A DNA stretch of 64,000 bases from Hemileia vastatrix (GCA_030280995.1 JASXTE010000016.1:16362501-16426500); one strand, 5' to 3'; shown: positions 1 through 11,460, numbered from the stretch's first letter. The notes: generated by a model not told the origin, from the sequence alone. Numbers and translations are program-made.

Positions 1-3
1 CAC

Positions 4-198
4 TTGCCCGCAATTAAGGCCAAGTTCCAACAACACACATCTCAACAGAAACACCTTCTTCTAAACTACTTCCAATCCACTCCTGCTAGAGATCCACAGG
101 ACATTGAGAAAAGAAGACACCTCATTCACCAGTTCAAGGCTAATTCTGAACACTTCATTTCATCTCTTGATTCCCTCTGTAATTCCACTAGTACTTGA
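4..198 (+). other. open reading frame tail, unrecognised
   Basis: An open stretch of 64 codons runs from the left edge to a stop at 196-198. It has no ATG at its start, so it may be the 3' end of a reading frame that begins outside the window. It is rich in Gln, Ser, His and Lys and I do not recognise a family. It lies on the strand opposite to element A, like the antisense gene at 831-2,378, and could be a terminal exon of a similar antisense gene. It could equally be a chance frame. Confidence 0.2.
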
Positions 199-256
199 GC
201 TTGATTCATAAAAGAAAAATTGACCACACCCTCTATAGGATGTAACCACAAACAAC

Positions 257-690
257 CCTCAGTTTTAAGTCTTGGGGGACCATCCTCATTTTATAGTCTT
301 GGGGGACTCAAAAACCCTCAGTTTAAAGTCTTGGGGGACTCAAAAACCTAAATCATAAACCCAGAACCAGAGATCAACCACATTAAGACACAGAGAAAAA
401 ACTGACATTCTGGGGTAATTGTGAATAGAGCTGCCAGCCCATCAAATACCCCCAAACTTGCCTTTGCTAAATTCAGAGGCTCCCCCTGTGGATACCCTCA
501 GCCAATCTTTCAAACCCCTTCCAACAACAAAACCCATTCCTCAGTTTAAAGTCTTGGGGGACTACACCATCAAACAATCCTCAGTTTAAAGTATTGGGGG
601 ACTAACACAGTGTTCAGTTTAAAGTCTTGATGGACTATTCTTGAAAAAATAGATTTTTCAGTTTAGAGTCTTGATGGATTAACAGAATTT
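257..690 (+). repeat. array of ~20-bp 'CAGTTTAAAGTCTTGGGGGACT' motif
   Basis: At least seven copies of a motif with core GTTTAAAGTCTTGGGGGACT or close variants occur near 260, 290, 319, 541, 577, 612 and 658. Two more (GTTTAAAGTCATAG.GGACT) are at 3,108 and 3,367. In element sense the motif reads AGTCC-C-AAGACTTTAAACTG. The same motif is repeated in the matching 3' region of element B (about 19,380-19,870). Spacing is irregular, so this is not a simple minisatellite. Confidence 0.75.
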
Positions 691-830
691 TGCATAAAAT
701 AGACCCAGCCAATTTCATACAGAATACACCTACAGCCAACCTGCTGAACTTCCACCTTCACTTCATCATCTACCCATCACTGAAAAAATCTCCTTCTTAT
801 CTCTTTCCATAATCTTTCTCACCACAGATC

Positions 831-2378
831 ATGGCTGGATCCCCTGATGTTGACCCCTCCAATCTTCGTTGCTTCACTGCTCCCAAGGACTATGCCTTCA
901 AGCAGTGCATCCAAATGTGCAGACCTTGCAATTTCACTCTTCCAACTCCTTAAGCCAAATTCTACAACAGGGCCTGTGATTCTTGCTACTCCAAAAAGAA
1001 GAAATGTGACAGAGATGCCAACTACCCTATTCCTCCTCCTTCACCTTCTCATAAATACCTCTCCAGATCCCTTACCAGATCACCAGAGCTTGATCCAGCC
1101 TCTTCATCTTTATCCTCAGCACCATCCAGAAGATCCCGGAACTCAGTTTCCAGAACTCTCCCAAAAAGGCTTGCTTTAACTTCCCAATAAACAGCTTTTA
1201 TCTCTGCTAAATTAGCTCCTAGGCTTCTAGACTGCATCCAGGTGGTCTGGCCGACGTTGGGCATCCCGCCTGCCTCACTAGAAAGTGAAAATTAGGCTCA
1301 AAACCTCCAAAAACAACCATAAAACAGCCAAATTCCTCCAATCAACATAAAAAACTTCACGCAGCCACCTCCCACTGCTCCCAAAGCAATTCAGCCAACC
1401 TTTCCAAGGTCCAAAAACTCCAAAATTTCCCAAACTTCTAGGAGACCTTCCAGAGGACCCCAGGAAGACACCAGAGCACCAAACACTGCACTAAGGCAAC
1501 AACCTTTCCCCCAATTAAGGCAAAAAAACTACACCCCTCCTCTTTCAGCCGTCTATTCTTCTGACAGTTCCATTCCTTCAAAAGCTCCATCCAGAAGAGA
1601 TCAATCCGCTTCCAGATCACCCTCTCCTGCCCCATCTTATAACAACCCTGGTACTCCATCACCAGCACCTCATCCAACTGAATCAAGCAGAAATATTAAC
1701 AACAGCAACAAAAAGACTACTACTCTAACTAGGCCCCAGGAACATCAGCCTCCTAGTTCACCTTCTCAAAACCTTTCAGAGGAAGACCAAGAGAATCCAT
1801 ATCTTTCCCTGATTGATCCACCTACTATCACCATTCCAAAATCTTCAGAAGTCCAAATTCCGGCCGCTTAAAAATTTGATGAGCATCCAATCTGTAAGTA
1901 CCACATTAATTCATCAAATTTCTTCAGCAAAAATAATTACTGATCCAATTCTTCTTGTCTAGTTGGAACCCCTCCTCCTGAATCTACTATTGGAGTTGGC
2001 CAACCTCTAGAAACTTCTTTGACCCTGAATTACGGAGACATGAAACAAAACCTCAGCACCATGTGTTCAAACATGCTGAAAGCCTTTTCCCTCCATGGAC
2101 CTTTAAATGACTTTGAGAAAACCTTGAGGAAAAAACTATTGGACAACCACTGGAAGATGTCTAGGATCATTAAGAACACCTTCCAACAATCCATTCCTGC
2201 CTCTTCTTCTTCCTCTTCTGAACTTCCATCTAAACCCATTCCTGCCCATTATAATCCATATAATCTCTCCAGCAGGATGCACGCCAAAGAACACAGTGCT
2301 TCTCACAACCCCAACAAAAGACAAAAACGACATCATAATCCGGACCAGCCTCCAGAAACTTCATCATCCAGACATTGA
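831..2378 (+). pseudogene. antisense spliced gene with Zn2Cys6-like cysteine cluster, decayed
   Basis: Plus-strand gene lying antisense in the 3' region of element A. ATG at 831. One reading frame can be followed to a stop at 2,376-2,378 if an intron at 1,894-1,962 (GTAAGT...CTAG, 69 nt) is removed; the phase is kept exactly across it. The frame is broken by stops at 951, 1,188, about 1,293 and 1,329, and 1,869. The N-terminus is Cys-rich, with C-x2-C at residues 30-33 and C-x2-C-x6-C (CDSCYSKKKKCD) at 49-59. This gives five of the six cysteines of a fungal Zn(II)2Cys6 binuclear cluster; the third position is Pro40 or the stop at 41. The rest is Pro/Ser/Thr-rich and the end is basic. A DNA-binding regulator is inferred from the motif only. 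Element B has no matching gene. I am confident of the frame and intron, less so of function. Confidence 0.6.
1894..1962 (+). other. 69-nt GT-AG intron of the antisense gene in element A
   Basis: The donor is GTAAGT and the acceptor is preceded by a pyrimidine tract (TTCTTCTTGTCTAG). Removing the intron joins codon position 1 (T at 1,893) to TT at 1,963-1,964 and keeps the same frame as the ATG at 831 and the stop at 2,376. Confidence 0.65.
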
Positions 2379-3639
2379 GCTCCTGAAAAAAGATTAAAAA
2401 AAAAATAATAAATAAATAAATAAAAATTAATAACTATGAATTCTAAATTTTTTTAAAGCAGTCTACTAACATACTAAAATTAAAAATTGATAAATAAAAT
2501 AAAAATAAATGAAATAAAATAAAAGATAAAAAATAATACAAATGGTATCCACCAGCAAATTGCTGAGCTGATCCCCTGATACCTTGCCCACATCCAAGTG
2601 CACCTTGATGTGGATACACCTTAAATAATTTAAATGATTTGAAATAAGAAACACAAGTTAAGGGTAATAATGAGAATAAAAAAATAAAAAAATGACACTT
2701 ATGAAAATAAAAATAAAATAAAATAAAATGATGAAATAGCATTGCCCAGCCAATTGATGAGCCTTTCCCCACCAATGCTTGCCCACATCCAGGTGACCCT
2801 GATGTGGTAACACCCTTTTTTTTGATTTTATAATTTTAACAGCCCCTATAAAAATTAAAAGAAAAAAAAGAGAAAAAGGAAAATAATCTGAAACTACTAT
2901 CTAGCAAAATCATAACTAAAAAATAAAAGAAAGTCCAGCTCCATGGATGGTCCAGATTAAGAGAAGGTCCAGTAAGAGACAGTCCAGACCATAGAAATGA
3001 TCACTGGGTGGGCTCCCTCCAATATGTAAAAATGATGGGAGACCACCAGTGATCCACCACCAACCCCCCAAAAAAAAACCAAAGATAAAGAAGCCAGTCC
3101 CAAACCAGTTTAAAGTCATAGTGGACTTGAAACCTGAATAATAAACAACAGAACCAGAATTCAACTAGGAAAAACAAAAGACTTGAGAGAGACATTCTGG
3201 GGTAGATGTTCTCCAGAGCAGCAAGCTCATCAGTTACCCCCACACTTGCCAAAATAAAATCTAGAAGCCCCCCCTGGGTACCTTCTAACAAAAACACAAA
3301 ATCCAACACAATAAACCAAAACCAATAAGAGTGAAGAGTCCAGCACTTGAAAACCAAAGGAAATTCCAGTTTAAAGTCATAGAGGACTAAAACCTGTGAA
3401 AAGAGACCATTACTAGGGTTCAACCAAATTAAGAGAAAGGGTTGGAAACAGACAATCTGGGGTAACTGTTCTACAGAGCAGACAGCCCATCAGTTACCCC
3501 TACACTTGCCAAAATAAGATCTAGAAGCCCCACCCATGGGTACCTTCTAACAAAAGGTTTCCAACACAAAAGTTTCTCAGCAACACCAAAAATAACAAAA
3601 TTTAAAGAACGTACCATAGTTTATCCTCATTGCGGAGTC
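2379..3639 (-). other. 3' non-coding region of element A with duplicated blocks
   Basis: I see no gene here. The stretch holds A/T-rich runs (2,395-2,540) and two related blocks at 2,546-2,622 and 2,741-2,812 containing TTGCCCACATCCA.GTG. At 2,997-3,056 is a block whose reverse complement recurs in element B at 18,863-18,925, and the TTGCCCACATCCA blocks match B 18,984-19,068. Conservation between A and B marks this as real element sequence and not random flank. Confidence 0.6.
3108..3560. repeat. two direct copies of a ~200-bp block, 259 bp apart
   Basis: Copy 1 starts at 3,108 and copy 2 at 3,367. Each opens with GTTTAAAGTCATAG-GGACT, then AGACA-TCTGGGGTA, then a GAGCAG...CCCATCAGTTACCCC stretch, ACACTTGCCAAAATAA, and ends GGGTACCTTCTAACAAAA. 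A third, more diverged copy is at 319-502. Part of the block is also present after Pol in element B (18,600-18,660). Confidence 0.7.
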
Positions 3640-6600
3640 AATCTTCTTCATGTCTAGTGCCTCTGGGATAAAACCTCTTCACCTGATCTGCAGCCACTCT
3701 CTTCTTTAAGACTGCACCATACAACTCTTCCAAAACATAAGAACCTCAAGACACCTGAGATCTGACTCTGTAAGGTCCATTCCATCTGTCACCAAAAAGT
3801 TTTCACCACTGACTCTCCAAACTTCTATTATAAACCAAAACCAAACAACCAGGTTTCAAGGGATTCCTGAGTCTTTGAGCCAACCTCTTGTCCCAATATC
3901 TGACTGATTGATTCCTAATCTTTATCATTCTATAGTATGCCTTCTCTTGACACTCCTCTCTACATTCCAACTGTTTCATCTTGGCACAGAGCAATTCTTC
4001 TGTTGAGTGCACCTCATCCCAATCAATTCAAAGATAAGAGACAGCTTCCAAGTCCACTGGTAGAACAGCTTTCTGACCAAACATTAACTCATAAGAAGAA
4101 TAGCAGGTTGTCCTCTTCACAGTGACCCTATCAGCAAATAACACCAAGGGAAAATAATGCCTCCACTTTTAAGACCTATCCCCACACATCTTTACCAAAG
4201 CATTCTTGATAACTTTATGGCCTCTTTCAACCATGCCTTCAGCTTCAGGATAATAAGGTGTAGCCACTCTAAATTTAGAACCAACACTAGCCACACATTC
4301 TTTAAATTTGGCACCAAAATCTGGCCTGCCATCAACAGTCACCAATTTCATCAACCCATACCTATAAATCCACTCCTTCAAAAAATCTGCCACATTCTTG
4401 GCAGTCAAATTACCCAGAGGCACTGCCTCCACCCAACCAGACAAATCATCCCTGGCAACAATTAAGTATTTATACCTGCCCTCTTAAATATGGACAGCAT
4501 CCAGACTGACTCTTCCAAAAATAGTTGATTCACCAGTAGCACGGCGGACCTCTTTAGGTTTCAAGTGAATTCTTCTTTGGCATTCTTCACAAGATTGAAC
4601 CCAACCCTGCACAGCCAACTTCATACCTGGCCACCAGAATCTGTCAGCTACTCTTCTATAAGTCTCCCCAAAGCCTCTATGACAAAGGTCTTCATGCAAA
4701 GACTTCAACACAACTTCTTGGCCCTTCTTCTTAGTCACCACAACTTGAGGATTAAGATTTCTCCTCCTCATCAACCTTCTTCCTGACACACAAAATCAAG
4801 GACTCTTATTCTCAATTGCCACCCAAGTATCATCATCACAACTATGTGGCCTCTCCAAGGTCAACAGATATTCCACCATAACAAAATAGAACCCAGACTG
4901 ACCCCAGGTCTCATCTTCAAAATCTAACAAAACAACATCCAAGGGTACAACTCTGTCATAAAAATCACTAGTGTGAACATGAGCTAATTGACCAGCCTAA
5001 CCAGGATACCAATCCTTAAATTTTGGCAAATCATTCTCTCTCTACTTAATCTTGTGAGAATCCAGTTAACTAACAAAAACATCCTTTTCAAAATTTGAGC
5101 TGTCCAAAACAACAACTCTATCTACATCAACAAAAACATCCTGATCATCAGAATCAAGATCAGATCCAGCCAGTTTAGCCTCTTGGGAGAGGTCAGAGAA
5201 TCTTCAGCACCCTTTGTGCTGGCCCTAACCACTGGAACATGTTCATCAAACTCTTCAGCCTCAGAATCTTCATCTGTAGGTGGCCTCCTTGATAATCCAT
5301 CAGGCATTGTAAAAGTTTTGCCTGGTTTGTGAAACAGGTCAAAAGAAAAATGTTGAACAAATGCCACCCACCTAGTCATTGGAGCATTTGGAAGACTAGG
5401 TGTATTGATCATCTGAACCAAAGATTTTGCATCCACCTGCAGCTCAAAATGCTGCCTCCACAAAACTGTCTGTAGCTTCTTTAAAATTTTTGCTACACCA
5501 CAAAATTTTAACTTAGGTTGAGAATACCTAGATATCACCTCATTAAACACCACAGACTCATATCTTACTGGCCTGACCCTCCCAGTTTTATCTTCCTGAG
5601 ACAAAACAGCACCAGCCGCAATATAGCTTGAGTCCACTACCAGATAAATTTATCCGGCACCAACACCATTATCCAACTTGTGGAGAACAATATCTTCCCC
5701 AACAACCTTTTTCAACTTCTAAAAAGCCTCTTCACACTCTTCAGTCCATTCCCAATATGTATCTTTCCTGGTCAACCTCCTTAAAGGTGAAGCCAACAAA
5801 GAAAAATCCTTAATAAAAATCCTGAAATATACACATACACCCAAAAATCCCCTGACTTCAGTACTATTTAAACGCCTTGGCCATGACTTAATTTTATTAA
5901 TTTTTTTCTTTTCCATAATCCTTCGCTCCTTACATACCACATGACCCAGAATTTCCAAAGCAGGAACACAACAACAGAATTTTGACCCTGAAATGGTCAA
6001 ACCAGCCTCTTCAATCCTAAACAACACTCTCTCTAGAGTTATTGCATATTCCCAAACAAACCTCCTTATGCCAGGGTTCTCCGCTAACACCTCATTACCA
6101 TAATCAGTGGATGGTCCTTTAATTCCACCATCATCAATAAAAATACCAGCATGAGTAGAAACCTCATCCTGCAAAATCTAAGCCATCTGTGTTTGATATA
6201 CTGCCACTGAATTAGTTGCTCCTTGGGGCAACCTAGTTAGCTGAAATCTTCCCAAAGAAGTCTCAAAAGTTGTTAGAGGCCTTAAATCTGTATGAAGTTT
6301 CTTCTTATCATAACCACCCATAATATCACCCAAACCATAACACACCCTTCCAGCAAAAGATTCAACAAAATCCTCTGCACTTGGTGGCATACCAGCGTCC
6401 TTGATAGTGACACTATTCAAGGCTCTAAGATCATGAACCACCCTCAACTTTCCATTCTGCTTCTGTAAAACATAAAACTGGACTTGAGTAACTGGATGTC
6501 AATTGTTTGTATAGCCCAGTCCTGACTCTTTCCCTAACAATCTCCACTAAATCCTCTCTGATAGCAGCTGGAATCGGAATAGGTTTGATTTGCCAAGGTT

Positions 6601-7801
6601 CATGACAAAACACAGGAATAAAGTAAGGTTCCCCATAAGAGTGCTTCAATACACCCCTTTCATCAACAAAAGCCACAGCTTTTTCCCTTAGCCCAATAAC
6701 ATGCATCAACAACTTCTTTTCTTCTTCAGACAACCACCCATCAGGACCAAAATTAACAACTTTAAACCTTTCCACAGTCACCCTAGCCATCTCTACAAAT
6801 TCTGGAGGATTCTTCACCAAAGGAGTACAGTACGGATCTCTCAACAAAGAAGGTGTCTTCAAGGGTGGATTCAAACCCACAGGCTTAGTCTCATTGACAG
6901 GCCTAATCTTCTGCGCTACCTTCATATACTTTTCCGCTCCACCTTCAACTTGAGGGATCTTCAGGAAATCTTCACCACCAGACCTGGAACAAAAAGGAAG
7001 GGTTTCCCCATTGCTCACATGTGTGGCCAAGGTAATGTTTTTGAAAGGTGTAGAAGAAAACCTAGCAGTGCACAATTGGGAGGACTTACTTTTAGACCCC
7101 AATCTCACCACTCCAAAACTTTTCCGCAATTATAAATGTTCATCTTCACTTCTGTCTTCCAAATCATCAAATCTTGATTCATCTTCAAATCAACTCTTTT
7201 AAAATTGTGCAGTTTATCCTCATGCTGGAGGCCCAAAGATTGATTTTGATGATCTTCTTTCTTCATAATTTTCTGCAGTTTAACCTCATGCTGGAGGCCC
7301 AAAAATTGATCTTGACAATCTTCACAAAAATATTTTGAATATTCTTTCTTCATTATCTTCAGATTTTTTTTTGATTTTCTGGAATTATCTTGAAATTTAT
7401 ATCTTCTTTTCTTGAGGTTTCTTCTGACCTACAAAAATAACCAGGGGTCTCCCCAATGCTCACAAGTGTGGCCCAGGTAATGTTTTTGAAAGGTTTAGAA
7501 GAAACCCTAGCGGAGCACAATTGGGAGGACTTACTTTTAGACCACAATCTCACCACTCCAAAACTTTTCTGCATATCTTTCAATAAAGATATATAACCAA
7601 TCTTCTTCCTTGAGCTTGAATTAAAAATAATTGAGAATCTTGAGAGAAAAAAAAACTTGATGAATACTTGCAGAGAAGAGAAACATTAAATAGAGAAAGT
7701 TGAAAATCCACTTGGTATATTTGCAAGGGAGCTGACCTACTACAACCTGGGATTTCCTCATCTTGGGGAGAGGTTGTAGCACTAGGGTGATAAGCCCTCA
7801 T
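3640..7801 (-). pseudogene. Pol of element A (RT, RNase H, integrase)
   Basis: Pol on the minus strand, starting at the ATG at 7,801 that overlaps the Gag-PR stop (TAATG). After a poorly conserved N-terminal part comes RT (about 7,000-5,719) with RVVHDLRALN, a GLGDIMGGYD segment, LPQGATNS and the catalytic FIDDGG. RNase H follows (5,637-5,240: DSSYIAAGAVL, ELQVDAKSL, DGLSRR). Integrase is at 4,789-3,803 with the HHCC finger (HEDLCHRG...SCEECQRR) and core segments SGWVEA, TVDGRPDFG and EGMVERGH. The end is near 3,640 (FYPRGT). Several in-frame stops and frameshifts break it, for example at about 6,175, 5,640 and 4,484, although the RT catalytic Asp pair is kept. Family 1 lacks a recognisable chromodomain. 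Confidence 0.85.
6999..7573 (-). repeat. ~135-bp direct duplication near the start of Pol in element A
   Basis: Segments 6,999-7,133 and 7,442-7,573 are near-identical direct copies (both contain GTAATGTTTTTGAAAGGT and GCACAATTGGGAGGACTTAC). In translation both give FGVVRL-SKSKSSQLC. The 310-bp spacer holds two copies of a GTTTA-CCTCATGCTGGAGGCCC motif at 7,210 and 7,276. The same stretch of element B lacks this duplication. Confidence 0.75.
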
Positions 7802-7803
7802 TA
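7799..7803 (-). promoter_or_regulatory. UAAUG stop-start overlap between Gag-PR and Pol (element A)
   Basis: On the minus strand the Gag-PR stop TAA and an ATG share one base (TAATG, 7,803-7,799). The ATG opens a frame whose protein (HPSATTSPQDEEIPGC) is recognisably conserved in B at about 14,235-14,290, so the downstream frame is real. In B the same spot reads TAGCAGG and the ATG is lost. This layout is what termination-reinitiation uses in other retroelements and mycoviruses; the mechanism here is inferred. Confidence 0.55.
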
Positions 7804-10182
7804 CTCTAAAAAAGACAGACTCTCAATAGAGCCTGAGCCACACTCCAAAAAACCAGAGGCAGCACCCACTTCTTTCCTTCTCCTGCAACAATCCATGCAC
7901 TGGCACATTGAAGATAAACCAGGCCTGGTCTCCCAACCATCCTCTCCAGGGGATGATAACTTCATGTGAAGCCTCCTTTTGTCTTCACCAGTCAAATCCA
8001 AGCTGATTCCCAAATCAAATTGATAACCAATTCTTGCCTGAAAATCCATCAAGAATGGCCCACCTAAAACTGCTTTTACATTACCTTTAGCAATGTAAAA
8101 ATGAACCTTCCCTGAGGCTCTGCCAACATCTAACTTCAAAAACTCTGAAGTTCCAACCAATTCAGTGACATGACCACCAATCCCACTCAAATTCCCACCA
8201 ATACCAGTTTTGATGGGGAGGCCCAAATGAGTTGCCTAAAACAAAGAAATCAGGTTAATCTGAGAACCTGAATCCACCAATGCCCTTGCCTCCCTGCCAT
8301 TCAGAGTGACATTGACATATCCCAGAGGAGTAGAAAAATGAGTTTCCGATCCCTCACCAAAATTTTCAGAAGAATCACAAATGTATTCTACCTCCCCAGA
8401 AGAAACTCTTCTTCTGGTCAACAACTTTTTCTGTCTATCAGCCAACCCTGGACTGATAGCATACAATTCACCATAAGTAAGGGAAACCTGACCCTGATTC
8501 ATCCTTTTCAGGACAGAGTCCATAACATTTACTTGACCAGAAACTGCTGGCCTCTCAAAGTGAGCTCTTTGCTTCACTACCTTGGTCCTAGAAGCTTCTT
8601 GAGGACCAGCACCACCAACAGATTTACCATTAACAGGAACCAAACCAGATCCCTCACCAGAACCTCTAACTCTGGAAGGCTTTGGCAATGAAGCCAAAGG
8701 GACATCCTCCTCAGAGTCAGAATCAACCTCCATTGGCATTGGCTCACCATTCATGTCCAATGCACCAAAACTAGGAGGGCCCATGTCAGCCATACCCTTC
8801 TGCATCTTGTTCAGCTCCTCTTTGCTGTACCTCTTCCTAGCTGCACTCAGCTTAGGATCCACCTTTGAAGCATTTGGCTTTGGCTGGGCCTGAGAACTTC
8901 TCTTAGGCCTTCCCACCTTCCCTGCCTCTACATCATAAACACCAGCCAAGCATTCTCCACTTGACTTTCCACCACAGGAGTACAACTCCAAACCACCAAA
9001 GGAAGTAGAAAAAGAGACCTTATTGACCTCCATCCCCTTTCCCTTGACATCATCATCCTCTTTACCAGAAGACTTCCCCTGATCAGGAATCTCCTCAAAC
9101 CTTGGCCTCCTTTGATTAAGAACACCCCTTCTCCTGACCAAATCAACAGGAGCCTGCCCCTCACTGGGCTTCACAAATGATCCATCAGGGAACTTGAAAA
9201 CCCTGTAATCAAATTCCACCTTTCCTTCAGACACATCCCTGTTCAATGCCCAACAATGATTGGACCTGTTCCCCCTCCTTCTGCAATAAGAGCAGACCCA
9301 AGGATCACTCCTACCAGCCCTCCTATCAAAATATCTAGGCTGAGAAGGTGCCTTATTGACCTTCTTAGCCTCCTGAACAAAAATATGCAGCTGCTTTGTG
9401 AGATCAGGCAACTACTCCACCAATGGGTCTCTCTCCTGTTTGGGATTCTGCACCATATTCCTCTCCACCTTCTTCACCCTAACTTCCTCTTCAGCCAAAG
9501 CCTCACTGACTTTGCTGACATATTTGGCACACCCCTCCTGATAGGTGTCCACAGCCAATAACTTCAAATGGGTCTCAACAACCTCCTTAACCTTATCCAA
9601 GGCAGGCAACTTCTGGTCCCCATTAGAAAGAGTCTTCATCAAGTCCTTCCTTGACAGCTCCTTCAACACATCTATCCTGACATCTCTAGCCAGGGCAGAC
9701 CAAAAAACATCTTTGGCAGAATTTTCATGTGCCAGCTCCTCCACTTCCACCAAGTATTCCACCACAGGATCAAACTGTAGCAGAAACTTTCTGTAACTAT
9801 GCAAGTTACCAACACCACCATAAGATTGCCATTAACTGACAACCTTGTTCAGATCCACCATATTGAACCTGAAACCCCATCTATCTACCATCTCCCTACA
9901 CTATAACTTCCAATCCCTCTTCTTGTAGCCAGACATGGCCACAATCTCCTTCTCCACTGCCCTATCACCAATGAAGAAAATTATCTGCTTCACCATGTCC
10001 AGGTAAGAAGCACCATCCACACCAGCAGCAGTTTCATACTTCTCCAGAAACCACTTGACATCCTCCCCATTAAACTAGGTACCATCCCAAGTTTTAATCC
10101 TAACACACTCCTTGACCATTGCAGCAGGAAGACCATCTCCCCCACTGACAGTCACCACAGGAATAGAAGAACCAGAAGCCAT
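7801..10182 (-). pseudogene. Gag-protease of element A
   Basis: Single minus-strand frame from the ATG at 10,182 to the TAA at 7,803-7,801 (about 794 codons). The N-terminal capsid-like part (KTWDG...DVKWF, FFIGDR) matches B. A zinc knuckle follows (CSYCRRRGNRSNHC, where the His of the canonical CCHC is Asn). Next comes a long acidic/basic spacer and then a retroviral-type aspartic protease (ALVDSGSQIN, active site DSG, about 8,290-8,260). Premature stops lie in the first 380 nt, at 9,412 (TAG where B has CAA) and at 8,236 (TAG). Apart from these the frame is continuous, so it was one Gag-PR polyprotein. The termination codon overlaps the ATG of the Pol frame. Confidence 0.8.
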
Positions 10183-10252
10183 TCCTCCAGACCAAAACAC
10201 CAAAAAGAGCCAACCAAAGAAAAAAGAGATTCCAAAAAACTAGCAAGTTCTA

Positions 10253-10269
10253 CCCCACGTTGGGCTCCA
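10253..10269 (-). other. primer binding site, tRNA-Lys type (element A)
   Basis: The minus strand reads TGGAGCCCAACGTGGGG, four bases after the LTR end (...TACA, 10,274). It differs by one base from the site of element B (TGGCGCCCAACGTGGGG), which is the complement of a tRNA-Lys 3' end. Confidence 0.75.
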
Positions 10270-10273
10270 GAAA

Positions 10274-11368
10274 TGTATACAATCCTATACTACTAGCTAT
10301 AGGCCTTGACCAAAGGAGTTGGAGAAAAACCAGAGAGAAAATCCCATGTCTCTTTAGAAAAATAGAGTGAGATTTACTTGCTAAAGTAAGTTGGTTCCTG
10401 TTTGCTAAAGCCCCTTTTTTCACACACTTTACTGCTTGATGAGCCAAGAAATTAGTCCACAGACAGACTTCCAGACCAAAGAACTGAAATGTAGACCAAT
10501 GTCCACACCAGAGAAAGAAAAGATACTTGATGTAGGCTGCAAATCCACACCAGAGACAGCAATAATACTTGATATAGCTTGCAAGAATATACCAGAGAAC
10601 CTGTCGCCAAAGTTGAGTTAAATGAAGAACTAACCTTGCAATAAACACAGAAAATTGTGGCCAAAAACAGTGAAAACTGAGTGAGGAACAAGGATATCAC
10701 CTCCGGATGGTTGTATGGTAATTAAGGTTGCCCCAAACTGCCTTCTTCACTATGTACACACAGACCACTATCTAAGAGCCCATGCACACCCACAAATCTG
10801 GCGTCTGTGCCAGCCAAATTGAATAAAAAACCCTCCAGAAGCATTCCCCAACCTTCTAAAACAGAGGCGGGCCGGCCGCCCAACTTCTGAGGTGCTGCCT
10901 GAAGCGGCCCGGCCTCCCTGAAGCCAGAAAACCAATAAAAACAACTAATCTACTTAGAAATATTAGCTACAACTACTAAAATCTTTAAAACATGGAATAT
11001 CACTATTTAAACATTGAGAAATGAAATATAGAGAATAATTAGCCCTATCCAATGGTACTAAGCACTTAACCCTAAGACTTAAGGTTAGCCTGTAAAACAC
11101 AAAAAACAAAATTAAACAGCTCTCATTTGTAACTGAAAAATGAGGAAATGACCCCTTAAAACTTAGAATATGAAAAATATTATCATGACGTGAAATATAG
11201 AGAAAAACCAGGGCTATCCAATAATAGTATTCACATACCCGCAGTCCCAATATTCACCGAATAAAACCAGAAAAACACCCAATTCTTCAACAGATGCCAA
11301 TTAAGACATGTACAAACAGCACCAAACAACACAACAAAGGCCCCTGCCAATGTTGGAAGACCACAACG
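10274..11368 (-). mobile_element. 5' LTR of element A (outer end approximate)
   Basis: Sequence upstream of the A primer binding site. Its inner end (element sense ...TCCAACTCCTTTGG...GTATACA) aligns with the LTR end of B (TCCAACTTCCTTGG...CTCTACA). The outer boundary with the B LTR fragment is set at 11,368 because homology to the B 3' LTR begins at 11,369. It contains an imperfect internal repeat (10,990-11,065 and 11,160-11,236, both with TGAAATATAGAGAA...CCTATCCAAT) and a GC-rich hairpin at 10,866. No gene is seen. Confidence 0.55.
10866..10916. repeat. GC-rich inverted repeat in the LTR
   Basis: Arms GAGGCGGGCC and GGCCCGGCCTC are separated by roughly 30 bases and can pair with one bulge. 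GGGCCGGCC inside the left arm is itself nearly palindromic. It stands out in sequence that is otherwise about two-thirds A/T. Confidence 0.5.
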
Positions 11369-11460
11369 TTTACCTAGAGGGACAGGGATTTCTTTTCGCC
11401 ATTCCAACTTCCTTGGATTCTGCCTTCAGCAAGGTGACTGTAGGAGTATACTCTACATTT

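Larger units (their letters stand above)
1..11368 (-). mobile_element. family-1 Ty3/gypsy element A (3' end off window)
   Basis: LTR retrotransposon read on the minus strand. From its 5' end (high coordinates) it has an LTR ending at 10,274, a primer binding site at 10,269-10,253, a Gag-protease frame (10,182-7,801), Pol with RT, RNase H and integrase (7,801-3,640), and a 3' region of more than 3.6 kb full of short repeats and an antisense gene. Domain order PR-RT-RH-IN places it in Ty3/gypsy. The protein style (YGLGDIMGGYD, FIDDGGIKGPSTDY, EILGHVVC) matches element B at 11,369-21,775. Several stops and frameshifts make it non-autonomous. No second copy of its 5' LTR is seen in the window, so the 3' LTR must lie to the left. 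Confidence 0.85.

Noticed and set aside
1049..1264. Minus-strand frame and a GCCCAACGT match to the tRNA-Lys site at about 1,250
   Set aside because: The 9-base match lacks the TGG start and sits inside the antisense gene. The frame is a shadow of that gene.
2443..2775. 110-codon minus-strand frame, hydrophobic
   Set aside because: Made of Phe/Leu/Tyr codons from A/T-rich repeats, overlaps repeated blocks shared with B, and resembles no protein.
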